Source: Siphonodentalium dalli (lineage: Eukaryota; Mollusca; Scaphopoda; Gadilida; Siphonodentaliidae). Taken from it: 64,000 nucleotides of DNA. Position 1 is the stretch's first letter, and each line of letters opens with the position of its first letter. The translations under genes were made by a program, and so were the position numbers. The stretch lies in assembly GCA_032622095.1 (NCBI GenBank), contig CP136061.1:97955345-98019344 (forward strand), read 5' to 3'. This document shows positions 33,661 through 44,964 of the stretch, one piece after another. Below the pieces are notes generated by a model that was not told the origin of the DNA, ran no database searches, and saw nothing but the letters and a program-made list of their open reading frames with translations.

Positions 33661-36600
33661 AATGAACTGAACATGTATTAGGTTATTGCATGCACTTTTA
33701 ATACACAGGGCAAGGTAGATTACATCATTTTATAGATATTCTAAAATTTCTAGTTTGTGAAAACTATAATTAAAGCCATATTGTATGAACCCTGTCTAAC
33801 CAACTGAACTATGAACTATAGACATGTTATCATTTTTATTATCAGAGACATGCCTTCTGCAAAGATATAGCCTTATACATTATAAACATGCAAATAGTTG
33901 CTTCATTTGGGCTAACTTCCATCATTTAGTGAGTCAAACATGAGGAAATTCTCTTAGTTTGAAAGTTGTAGCAAGCCTGGCCCGGTGAGTTAATGTCACA
34001 AACATCAAATATTGTTACTTCTTGTCAGATGGACATTCCTGCCAATAAATTAAACATTTCTCATTGCAACTGTGTGCATTTTAATACACAGAGCCTGATA
34101 TAAATTACACCATTTGATGGATATTTTATTAAATAGTCTGTGGAAACAACATAAAAGCCATATTCTATGCATCCCTGTATAGCCAAAAGAAATTAAACTA
34201 TGGATATTTTATTGTTTATTTGATCAGAGACATGTATTCTGTTGAGATATATGTTAAAAACATGCAAATAGTGGTTTCATTTGGGCTTGCTCCCATAAAT
34301 TAGAGAGTCAGACATGAAGAGATTCCCTTATTTCAAATTTATAAGATGCCAAGCCAGCTGAAATGGTGTATCAAACCTCAAATGGCAGTATTTCTTATCA
34401 GATGGACATCTCTACCAATAAATTAAACATTTCTCATAGTCATTGCATGCATTTTAATATACAGGACAAGTTAGAAAACATCATTTGATGGATATTTTAC
34501 TTAAAATAGTCTGTGGAAACAACCTAAAAGCCATATTGTATGCATCCATGTGTAGCCAAAAGAAATTAAACTATGGATATTTTATTGTTTATTTCACCAG
34601 AGACATGTATTCGGTTGAGATATTGCCTTATATATGTTATAAACATGCAAATAGTGGCTTCATTTTGGGCTTGCTTCCATAATTTAGAGAGTCAAACCTG
34701 AAGAGATTCCCTTATTTCAAATTTGTAAGATGCGAAGCCAACTGAAATGGTGTATCAAACCTCAAATGGCAATATTTCTTATCAGATGGACATCTCTACT
34801 AATAAATTAAACATTTCTCATGGTCATTGCATACATTTTAATATACAGGACAAGGTAGAAACATCATTTGATGGAAATATTAATTAAAATAGTCTGTCAA
34901 ATCTACATAAAAGCCATATTGTATGCATCCCTGTATAGCCAAATGAAATTAAACTATGGATATTTTATTGTTTATTTCATTAGAGACATGCATTCTGTTG
35001 AGATATAGCCTTATATATGTTATAAACATGCAAATAGTACCTTTATTTGGGTTTGCTTCCATAATTTAGAGAGTCAAACCTGAAGAGATTCCCTTATTTC
35101 AAATTTACAAGATGCCAAGCCAGCTGAAATGGTGTATCAAACCCCAAATGACAGTATTTCTTATCAGATGGACATCTGTACCAATAAATTAAACATTTCT
35201 CATAGTCACTGCATGCATTATAATATATAGGCCAAGATAGAAAACATCATTTGATGGATATTTTACTTAAAATATTCAGTGGAAACTACATAAAAGCAAT
35301 ATTGTATGCATCCCTGTATATCCAAATCAAATTAAACTATGGATATTGTATTGTTTATTTCATCTGAGACATGTATTCTGTTCAGATATAGCCTTATATA
35401 TGTTATAAACATGCCAATAATGGCATAATTTAGGCTTTTTTTCCATAATTTAGAGGATCAAAGCTGAATAAATTCCCTTATTTCAAATTTGTAAGATGCC
35501 AAGCCAGCTGAAATGGTCTATCAAACCTCAAATGACAGTATTTCTTATCAGATGGACATCTGTACCAATAAATTAAACATTTCTCATAGTCACTGCATGC
35601 ATTATAATATATAGGACAAGGCAGAAAACAACATTTGATGGATATTTTACTTAAAATAGTCTGTGGAAACAACCTAAAAGCCATGTTGTATGCATCCCTG
35701 TATAGCCAAAATAAATTAAACTATGGATATTTTATTGTTGATTTCATCAGAGACATGTATTCTGTTGAAATATAGCCTTATATATGTTATAAACATGCAA
35801 ATAGTGGCTTCATTTGGGCTTGCTTCCATAATTTAGAGAGTCAAACCTGAAGAGATTCCCTTATTTTAAATTTGTAAGATGCCAAGACAGCTGAAATGGT
35901 GTATCAAACCTTAAATGGCAGTATTTCTTATCAGATGGACATCTCTCCCAATAAATTAAACATTTCTCATGGTCACTGTGTGCATTATGATATATAGGGC
36001 AAGGTAGAAAACATTATTTGATGGATATCGTACTTAAAATAGTCTGTGGAAACTACTTAAAAGCAATATTGTATGCAGCCCTCTATAGCCAAATGCAATT
36101 AAACTATGGATATTTTATTGTGTATTTTATCAGTGACATGTATTATGTTGAGATATAGCCTTATACATGTCATTAACATGCAAATAGTGGCTTCATATGG
36201 GGTTTCTTCCATTATTTAGAGAGTCAAATCTGAAGAAATTCCCTTAGTTTGATATTTATGATCCCATAATCCCATGAAATGGTATTTTAAACCTCAAATG
36301 TCAGTATTTCTTATCAGATGGACATATCAACTAATGAATTAAACATTTCCCATGGTCATTACATGCATTTTAATATACAAGGCTATGTAGAAAAATGGAT
36401 ATTTTATTGTGCATTTTATCAGAGACATGTATTCTATTGAGATATAGCCTTATACATGTTACTAACATGCAAATAGTGGCTTCATTTGGGCTTTCTTCCA
36501 TAATTTAGAGAGTCAAAGCTGAATAAATTCCCTTAGGTTTCAAATTTAAAAGATACCAAGCCAGCTGAAATGGTGTATCAAACCTAAAATGTCAGTATTT

Positions 36601-36950
36601 CTTATCAGATAGACATCTCTACCAATAAATTAAGCATTTCTCATGTCCATTGCATGCATTTTAATATATAGGACAAGGCAGAATACATCACTTGATGGAT
36701 ATTTTACTTTAAATACTTTGTGGAAACTAAATAAAGTCACATTGTATGCTTTCCTATATTGCCAAATGAAATTCAACTATGGATACATTGGATATTTTAT
36801 TGTTTGTATCATCAGAGACATACATTCTGCTAAGATATAGTCTTTTGTGTGTTATAAACATACAATAGGTGCATGGCCTCATTGGGCTTGCTTTCATAAT
36901 ACAAGAGAGTCAACTCTGAAGAAATACCATCGGTTTGAAATTGGTAGCAT
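33661..36950. repeat. ~380-bp satellite array, about 8-9 units
   Basis: The phrase CATTTGATGGATATTTTACTT and its variants recur at about 33725, 34110, 34482, 34862, 35245, 35630, 36010 and 36685, spaced 372-385 bases except the last interval, which spans a partly deleted unit near 36395. Each unit also contains AACTATGGATATTTTATTG, AACATGCAAATAGTGGCTTCA, TTAGAGAGTCAAA and CAGATGGACATCT. Units differ by substitutions and small indels, with the outer ones most diverged. No long open frame. Confidence 0.92.
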
Positions 36951-37604
36951 CTTCCATCCTTATATAAGAGGGGTATATACCAGCTTGAAGTACCGGTTTA
37001 ATTAATAGGTTCAATGCAAGGGGCCACCAAAGAGGTTTGTCTAGTTCGGGATGGTGTGGCAAACCGCCAACTGGAGATTTCAAGGGAGGCCTCCTCAATG
37101 GCGACCCACTATATTGTGCAAACAAAATTTTATTAAAATTGTATAAAGGTCAGCATGCCCTAAGAGCATTGAGAAATAGATAAAAACACTTACTGACAGA
37201 TTGCCAATAACAAAATTACATCTGTTGAAACTATTGTTATGTAAACAAAACTGTTACAGTGATTTGTCAACAAATATATAATTCTAGCTGTATTATTAGT
37301 TCAAATATTTAACTATGAATAACATTTTCAGAATATTTAATCAACAGGTTGGACCTTTTCCAATGTTATGTAAACAAAACTGTTACAGTGAGTGACTTGT
37401 TAACAATTATATAATCTTATAGCTGTAGTATTACATGTAGTTCAAATATTTAGATATGAATATGAATTTTCAGAATATTTAATCAACAGGTTGGTCTGGT
37501 TGGACCTTTTTCAATGTTTACCATAAACTTTTGATCACAATTTTGCTCTCGTTGGACTTTTACAGTTATTCCAATACAGCAGTAATTTCTACATAACAAT
37601 TAAT
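36951..37604. repeat. Interval with ~145-bp tandem duplication
   Basis: Two tandem blocks (about 37235-37365 and 37372-37500) share ATGTAAACAAAACTGTTACAGTGA, GTTCAAATATTTA, TTTTCAGAATATTTAATCAAC and AGGTTGG. A third relative lies at 24475-24590. A minus-strand open frame at 37125-36910 is not recognisable. Confidence 0.7.
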
Positions 37605-37905
37605 TCTTGGTTTAGAAATATTTTCTTTAAGTATTTCTTAACTTAGAAAAAAAATCTTGAAACAAGAAATATATATTTAATTTTTGAAGCCATTTTCTTA
37701 GTAAGGAAATTGTTTCTTGTTTCAAGACTAAAATCTATCTTATTTGAGAAAACTATCTCTTGTCTGGTGGGAGTTTCTTAAATTTTCTTGATGTAGCAGA
37801 CTTGGGGGGTATATTTCCCAAAATAAGATTTATTTTCCTGTTTCAGGAAATAGTTTTTCTTGTTTCAAGATATTTTATCTTATTAAGAAATTATTTTTGG
37901 CAGTG
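37605..37905. repeat. Right subterminal repeat region of the 17-kb element
   Basis: Dense TTTCTTGTTTCAAGA-type motifs, inverted relative to the left end, closing with TTATTTTTGGCAGTG. It mirrors 20752-21290 but is shorter. Confidence 0.75.
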
Positions 37906-37907
37906 TA

Positions 37908-39211
37908 GCAGTAGTCACAATTGCACTGGTGTCTCCTTTATTTTTCTGGTCTGTTTTAGCGACGTCCTGCACTTTATCCAAATTCTTTTCCTGGTCTTTG
38001 ATATCGACGTCATGTGAAGCACTATTGCGATGGATGCTTGTGTGATGTTTAGATTTGCAGATCAAGCAACGTTTCAGTGAGCGGCATTTATTGACCCTGT
38101 GCCTACCGAGACAATTGTAACATAGGTCATGTTTCCGTATGTGGGCCACTCTAGCTTCGATGTCTTTCATTGAAGTGCAATCGGATGGGAAATGTCCAGC
38201 ATCGCAATACACACAGCTGCGAGATGAACTTTGATATGTTGGCGTGGTTAGAGAAGTAATTGTACCGAAAACCTCTTCTTCTACATTACTCTGTGCTGAC
38301 AACTTAAAGGGAGTACTTGTAGCTGGTTTGAGAAACTCTAGAACAGAAATTTCAGCTTGCAAGTCATCTCGGAATTCCTTGAGTTTCCACGCGCCATTAC
38401 CATGTTTTCTAGCCATGTTGCCTTTGATATCATTTGGAATTTTCCCCCACAGAATCGGAAGCAACATCGATTCGTATGACTGCTCAGGGTGAGAAAGTGA
38501 TTCTAATGCTCTGACTGAAGACTCTAGTTTATCCGAAAACATGCGCACAGAATGAATGCTCATTGTTGCAGAGGGTAGTTCTATTATGATCTTCATATAG
38601 GAATCAATGATTTTGTGCGGTTGACCGAATCGAACCTTTAACAAATCTAGTGCTTTGACATAGTTAGCGGCTGTTAATGGCAGACCATCTATGCAGGATT
38701 TAGCTTCTCCAACAATCGACGTTTTCAGATAGGTGAACTTGTCAATGTCTCTTAATTGTTTTGATGAGTTCACCGAGGAGTCAAATATCTCCCAGAAGGT
38801 CTGCCACTCCATTAGGTTGCCCGCAAACTTTGGTAACTCAGTCTTTGGCAGTGACACTTTAAATTTTGGAGGTTGTTCTTGCTCTGTGGGTTTCGTATCC
38901 CGGTTTGCTTTTTTCTCCAATTCTAATGCATTCAGCGCTATCTGAGCTTCATTGTACCTTTTCTCCAGTCCATAAATGTACTCATCGGCTTCTACAATGA
39001 TGTTTTCAAAATTCTGGGAATCGTCATCATCTGTAAGATCGATTAACTCTTTGTCAAGTTCTTTGAGTTCCGCCATCTTGTCTTTGAGATTGGTAAGCAC
39101 GAGGGTGGATTCGACTGTATTTTGTTGAGAAATCGCGTCCTCGAGCTGTCTTAACATCTTTGTGGCTTGTCCTCTATGCGCGCGTCGCGTTCGTAACATT
39201 CTTTCAGCCAT
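37908..39211 (-). pseudogene. BEL/Pao retrotransposon gag region
   Basis: Minus-strand gag of the same BEL/Pao element whose pol lies beyond the 17-kb insertion. It starts at an ATG (39211). The N-terminal third is charged and coiled-coil-like. The central region LPKFAGNLMEWQTFWEIF, then KFTYLKTSIVGEA and LKVRFGQPHKIIDSY, is the gag-like family often labelled DUF1759. Zinc-binding motifs CVYCDAGHFPSDC, CYNCLGRHRVNKC and CLICKSKHH follow near residues 330-400. The frame is open from the ATG to the insertion point, and a stop is met just inside the CACTG element's terminus. On the far side of the insertion the pol frame resumes in phase. Gag would package element RNA in virus-like particles. 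It is disconnected from pol here. Confidence 0.92.
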
Positions 39212-39600
39212 TATCGGTTCGTTTTTGAGGTTCGAGGGACCAATTTCGGGAATATAGTAGATAGAAATCGCAGGTCGCAGTTGAACAGAAATAGATTTTA
39301 ATCTGAATTAATAAATGGGTCGCCAATACCAGGGACCATTATATAACGAATTGAGAACATAATAACTACAAATAAACCAAACACAAATATAGTCTCAATA
39401 AAGAGTAATTAGGAAAGTGTCAGCACTGGTGGTACCAATGATCGCATGAATGATTTTGTACTTTGTGTAAGTTTGAAATTTTTTCGAAGACGTATAATAT
39501 TTGTTTACAAAATGGCTGACCGACGGCAATAACAATCACTCTGACATCTTTTAACAAACAAAAACGCACAACACACAACGTTTCAAACGCTAGTCATATA
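39212..39600 (-). other. BEL/Pao 5' leader and possible remnant LTR
   Basis: The ~390 bases upstream of gag on the minus strand should hold the 5' UTR, primer-binding site and LTR. TGGTATTGGCGACC near 39310-39325 could be a primer-binding site. Because the 3' end of the element is missing there is no second LTR to compare, so the boundary cannot be fixed. Confidence 0.35.
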
Positions 39601-41107
39601 TATATTATTTTTATCATCATAATCATGGTTGCCATGCATTTTTTCTTGGGTTATTTCTCATAAAAAAATAATTCTGCTGCCAAGTTCTGGTCACATGCCA
39701 TTTTGTATTGCTGACCAGAGTGAACACACAATTCTTTTTACAATTTGGAGGACTGACGTCTAGAAAATTTGTCCTATTTTTGGTTGTAATAAATTATAAT
39801 AGTTTATTTTGTAATACTATCAAGTGCCTAATAATCATGTCTACTTTAGTGATGGGTGGGGGTTTAGGCTAAAAGTGAAATTAATAATTATAATATTAAT
39901 AGAGTCAGATCTGATAATTAATTATATCAAATCACATGGCAATTTCACTCTGTCTCAATGCCAAATAATACAAGTGATCGTTGGGAATTTTCTCCAAATT
40001 AATAATCATGTTGACACTATTACCAGGCACCCAAATGACCTGATAGTAATTCAACTATACTTGTTGAATATGTATATGTATTACGGTTTCATGGATCTTC
40101 AAAACAAGGGAAATAATCCAAAATATACAATAAATACCATATATGTGACTTACTAGATCATGCCATGAATCGGTACGTATGGGCATAGCTAGAGTAGAGA
40201 TTCATGGCATGATCTAACACACACAAGTGATTCGTGTAGCAGGAATCAATCTTTACCTAAAGCCTGTTCATTTACTCTATTATTGTTACACTTCAATGTG
40301 GCTGCATGTGCAAGGACCATTAATGCATATATGGGAAGAAAATTGATTCGATATTGTCATATTTATCAATATACATTTAGTCAAATGTAGATTGTGCCAA
40401 ACCTGGTTATCATGTTACAGGTGCTCAGCTTGCATGTACATTATCAACATTTTGGGAACAGAGCGAAAGAGCTACCATTCATTGACTGGCATATATAATG
40501 CTGAAGTATTATATATACCTCCCCACAAAACAAATTTGGTCCAAACAGTTGAAAATTCACCACAATGATAGGTAGAAATTGTTCTTATAGTTTAAATTTT
40601 GCAAACAGTAATTAGTGAGGATGTTTTTTGTTTTTTTTTGGCCATTGTTAAATCACATAGTTTCATATTATTACACAAATCTTGAACTGAAATGGCCATC
40701 AGTTGGAGATTTTTAACTTTAGGAGGTATCATTTGGAAATTTCCTACAGATGGAAACTTTAAGATCTATATAAAATTAGAAAATTATAGCCCAACGTAGA
40801 GGGGTGAAAATTATATTTTGCAAACTTGGGACTGGGAGGGAGTTTGCTTGGTCTGGGTCAAGGGGCGGTGCTTTTGGAAATTTCAAAGACGGTGGACACC
40901 CCACCATCAACAGAGATCCTCTAGCTATGTTCCTGTGTGTAGTGGTTACATGGTACCAGGTACTAATAATTACATCTGTGCATTATGTTAGTAAATAATA
41001 TGCAGAAATCTGATTTTCCACAACATGTGGAATATTATTGCAACTTAACCCTCAAACAATATTTTAACTCACAATATTTTAACTCACTCAGTGTTATCTT
41101 AATTTCT
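39601..41107. other. Non-coding interval with an 18-bp inverted repeat
   Basis: The only clear structure is a perfect 18-base inverted pair, TAGATCATGCCATGAATC (40154-40171) and GATTCATGGCATGATCTA (40199-40216), with a 27-base loop. No supported gene. Confidence 0.6.
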
Positions 41108-41490
41108 TAAAGACATATTTTGGACTTGTTCGGGTGCGTGAGACTGATAAATTAGTTATCAGGCGCTATTATATGCCAACTAGGGAAATGTAGCATTCTA
41201 CTAAAATCCCCCAAATCTCAAAGAAATTGACCATACAACTCCATAGAAAACACCGTCTGAAATACTAGTATGCTCAATTGTAAATATTTACATCTCGATT
41301 CGTGACGCAACAATTGGCGATAAACTAATGCAAATGATTTCTCCATCGATACTCATTGCATTTAATAAATATGTAAGACTGACGGTGTGTGTTGTAAATT
41401 TTGATTAATAATCATCAAAATAACTACTTTGAGCAAGATTATTTTCCATTTCTATTTGATCACCCCACCGGAGTGTTTCACGTCACTTTA
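41108..41490. repeat. Dispersed direct repeat B, copy 1
   Basis: Aligns with 43681-44065: GGACTTGTTCG, GTAGCATTCTACTAAAA, AAAGAAATTGACCAT, CTCAATTGTAAATATTTACA, TTTCTATTTGATCACCC. Similarity is moderate, indicating an old duplication or a transposable family. Each copy is followed by an AGGGGTACTG miniature element. Confidence 0.7.
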
Positions 41491-42473
41491 ATTTTCATAA
41501 AATATTGCTTTTGGATTTTTTAACCTGCAAAATGTTTTGTCTTAATTACAGTTGACTGAACACTAACACATTGGATTGTCACGGGTTTGTCCTATACCCG
41601 GTAGGAGATCTGCAATGAGATGTCGGGGTTGTCCTGTGCCCTATAGGAGAAGTGCATGCAATTAGCGGTTAATTCCTACGTACATGTAACTGTCAACATG
41701 TACAGGTAAGTTGAGATAGATAATTTAAATTCATTAAGGCGGATACCACAAATAGCTGGAAACAAATTTGAACATCCCATCACATTTAATAGCATTAAAT
41801 AACAGTTGTAATTTTGTCCCCCCCCATTCACATATTTCAATTAGTACCAGTATAGGGCGATTCAGATCAACATGAAACTATCAAGTAATTAAATGAAACC
41901 TCCAACAGTTGCTGGAACCCATTTGAGGTGTTCCTTAAATCTACGTTTAGTCCCCCCATAAAGCATTTTAAGGCATTGAGATTGACCACTCAACGCTTCA
42001 TGTACATACATTTTACATGGAAATAGTGTGTGTTATTTTATCTGAGTAATATGTGGTGTCTAATGCGAATTTACCCTGAGAGAGCTTTTGTTATTGTATT
42101 TGTGTAAACGTGGTGTCGATGGCAACTCCCCAGAAAACTAATGCTGTTATACATCGGTGGTGCTAAATTGAAAGTTAAGATAATTTCTATTAAAATTTGG
42201 CTGTCTCTTATAGGTGATTGAAATAACTTTGGTATCAAAGAAATGAAATCCCTGCCATTTACAATCATTGACAATTCCGACTATCTGTGAGATTGCCTTG
42301 CTGATACCAGTGGGTGCTATACTGAGCAGATGATCAGGTATGTACAATTTGTTGGCACACTGCCAGGCAATAGAATATACACTATGTTTTACTGGTATAC
42401 ATGTATCCTAATGAAATGGAAAAAGAAATAATTTTCAGTTTCATAATTTATTCCATTGAAAGCACGATATTAA
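41491..42473. other. Non-coding interval between repeat B and the TTAA element
   Basis: A stretch at 42213-42336 has both an acceptor-like and a donor-like signal but stops in all three plus frames, so no exon is called. Nothing else is recognised. Confidence 0.4.
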
Positions 42474-43035
42474 AGGGGTACTGTACGCCATTTTCAATAA
42501 ATTTCCGGTGATAACAACGATCTAATATCGATAATATATAGAAACATAAGTAATTTGAGTCGAAGATGTATTCTGTAAACGCTCAGGTTAATAGGCTATC
42601 TTAAAATCAAAGTTAATAATTTGATATAAATTTCATTTATGACTGGAGCCATAAAATGGCATCAATTAAATTACGAATTTCCGTGTTCAAAACGTAATCA
42701 AATTAATTGAGGGATACTGGATTGGTAAACCGATCGCACACACGATCGTTTAAAACATTATGATGATACGGGGAGAAAACTCAAGCCACTCACTCACTAG
42801 TGACGATACAATAACTTAAATGAGTAGATGGGACTAGTATGCATATAATATAACTTTTATTTGATACATTTGGTTGAAAACTGTACAAGAATTACTCGAC
42901 AACGACAATTTGTATTTTTGCATTCCGGTAAATTTGCCATCCGTAACACTACTTCGTACTCAACAGACTTTCAAATAATGGAAAAAGTGTTACCTTATTC
43001 TCCGACTCGGGGATTATAGAAACCAACAACAGGGT
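42474..43035. mobile_element. TTAA|AGGGGTACTG miniature element, copy 1 (right end lost)
   Basis: Preceded by TTAA (42470-42473) and starting AGGGGTACTGTACGCC. It matches 44316-44880 almost throughout (for example GGTGATAACAACGATCTA, CATAAGTAATTTGAGTCGAAG, AAACATTATGATGATACGGGG). The right terminus is replaced by a G-rich tract at about 43036. Confidence 0.85.
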
Positions 43036-43680
43036 AGGGGGGGGGCGGGCGGGGGCAGGACTTGCCCTTTTTCTGGAGACAGAAAATGCTTTTTGTGTGT
43101 TTAATCTCGCTTTTTTATAGCAAAATGTGACTTTTTTGGTCCAAATACCACCAATTTCACAAGGAATATTAATTTTTTGTCAATTTTATCACAAAACAGC
43201 CATAAAAACCGACAAATACCATTAAAATAGGGGTTTTTGCCACAATGAATTTATGGTTATTTTCCCGAGTTTGCGGAGAAAATGCCATTTTTTTGCGGAA
43301 AAGTGCCATTTTTGTAGGCTCTGCCCCCCCCCCCCCCTGCCCTTGGATGCTTCCGTCACCCCTGCAAGCTGGTGATGTCTTTCCAATATTGGGCCAATGT
43401 ACTTAGTACATTTATTTATTTAAGTTTGTACTGGTATATCGGATGAATCTGATCACATTATGTTAAACATATATTATACTAGTATGTACCGGTATGTACT
43501 AGTAGTTAAAATCAGCCCATAAACTTGTTGTAAAATATGAATTTGAAATGAAATTATAAATGAAAATTACATACCGGTATATACGGTACATATAGATGTA
43601 AATACTCAAATAACATGCATTTAAAAAATTAGTTTTCTGAAATTTTGCATTTTATTTAATTTTGGATCCCACATTAAAAT
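43036..43680. other. G/C-run-bounded non-coding interval
   Basis: Starts with a GGGGGGCGGGCGGGGGCAGG tract and includes a long C run at 43325-43338, with TGCCATTTTT-type short repeats between. No gene recognised. Confidence 0.45.
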
Positions 43681-44065
43681 TAAAGACATACATGTAGTAT
43701 GGACTTGTTCGAGGGGCGTGAAATTGATAGTTAGTACCCAGTCGCTATGCTGACCTACATGTACCTGTATGTGATTTAGCATTCTACCAAAAATCGTGGA
43801 ATAGTTCAAAGAAATCGACCATGCAATGCCATAGAAAATGCTCGTTTGAACTACCGGTACTCTCAATTGTAAATATTTACAATTCGGGGCGTAAATATCC
43901 AACATAAACACAAATGTTATCGCCATCGAGAGTCATTGTATGTAATTGATATATAAGAATGACGGAGTGTGTTCTATAGAGAATAATATTCATAAAAACT
44001 ACTTTTGAGCAAGTTTTAATCTCAATTTCTATTTGATCACCCTATTCGAGTGTTCCTGTTGATGG
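43681..44065. repeat. Dispersed direct repeat B, copy 2
   Basis: Related to 41108-41490 in the same orientation, with moderate divergence. Followed about 250 bases later by the second AGGGGTACTG element. Confidence 0.7.
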
Positions 44066-44315
44066 CAAAATTTGTATTATTTACTTATTTCAGAAGTTAT
44101 TTAATCAACATTAATTGAAACTAATTGAGCATTTATCACCAAATTCGGATGCCGCATGTGGCATATGACAATCGACAGCTGGTGTTTATTGAGATTCCAA
44201 TCTGATCATTTTCCTCAATTTTACGTTATAAAACCACATTTTTTATGCGAATAGTACATACATGTATATGGAAAAATAACATGTGACATGACTTTTCATT
44301 ACTGACTACTGTTAA

Positions 44316-44906
44316 AGGGGTACTGTACGCCATTTTCAATAAATTTCTGGTGATAACAACGATCTATTATCGATACTATATAGAAACATAAGTAATTTGA
44401 GTCGAAGATGTATTCTGTAAACGCTCAGGTTAATAGGCTATCTTAACATTTAATAATTTAAAAGTTAATAATTTAACATAAATTGAATTTATGGCTGGAG
44501 CCATAAAATGGCGTCAATTAAAATACGAATTTCCGTGTACAAAACGTAATCAAATTATAATTGAGGGATTCTGGATTAATAAACCCATTGCACACATGAT
44601 CGTTTGAAACATTATGCTTATACGGGGAGAAAACTCAAGCCATTCGTTGACTAGTGACGATACAATAACTTAAATGAGTATATGGGACTACTATGCATAT
44701 AATATAATTTTTATTTGATTCGTTTGGTTGAAAACTGTACAAACATTACTCGACAACGGCAATTTGTATTTTTGCATTCCGGTAAATTTGCCATCCGTAA
44801 CACTACTTCGTACTCAACAGACTTTCAAAGAATGGAAAAGTTGTTACCTTTTTCTCCGACTCAGGGATATAGAAACCAACAACAACATCTTGGGTACAGT
44901 ACCCCT
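44316..44906. mobile_element. TTAA|AGGGGTACTG miniature element, copy 2 (complete)
   Basis: 591 bases with a perfect TTAA duplication (44312-44315 and 44907-44910). The left end AGGGGTACTGTACGCC and right end GGGTACAGTACCCCT are inverted repeats over the outer 13 bases. It contains a chance open frame on the plus strand but no transposase. TTAA target and AGGGG ends resemble Kolobok or piggyBac-type elements; superfamily unresolved. Confidence 0.9.
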
Positions 44907-44964
44907 TTAATATGTAATAAAACAACAATTAATTTAAATACAAATGTACATGTAGTAATAACAT

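Larger units (their letters stand above)
20752..37905. mobile_element. 17,154-bp CACTG-ended insertion splitting a BEL/Pao element
   Basis: The ends read CACTGCCAAAAATA... at 20752 and ...TTATTTTTGGCAGTG at 37905, flanked by TA on both sides (20750-20751 and 37906-37907). The BEL/Pao frame on either side continues across if the insertion and one TA are ignored, which is strong evidence of a clean insertion. Both subterminal regions (20752-21290 and about 37605-37905) are packed with TTTCTTGA/TCAAGAAA-type short repeats in both orientations. CACTR ends, short duplications and subterminal repeat arrays fit the CACTA/EnSpm superfamily. No transposase was recognised inside, so it is probably non-autonomous, enlarged by nested insertions and satellite growth. 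The superfamily call is inference; boundaries are seen directly. Confidence 0.85.

Noticed and set aside
36910-37125. Minus-strand open frame with Pro/Arg-rich sequence near the right end of the 17-kb element
   Set aside because: An acceptor-like AG precedes part of it, but two frames are equally plausible, neither is recognisable and no donor follows.
20752-37905. Polinton/Maverick (giant virus-like transposon) interpretation of the 17-kb insertion
   Set aside because: Size fits, but no polymerase, integrase, ATPase or capsid-like protein is present, the ends are CACTG rather than AG/TC, and the duplication is 2 bases rather than 6.
42213-42336. Apparent plus-strand exon between CTCTTATAG and CAG|GTATGT
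   Set aside because: All three frames contain stops. The overlapping minus-strand frame lacks matching splice signals and recognisable domains.
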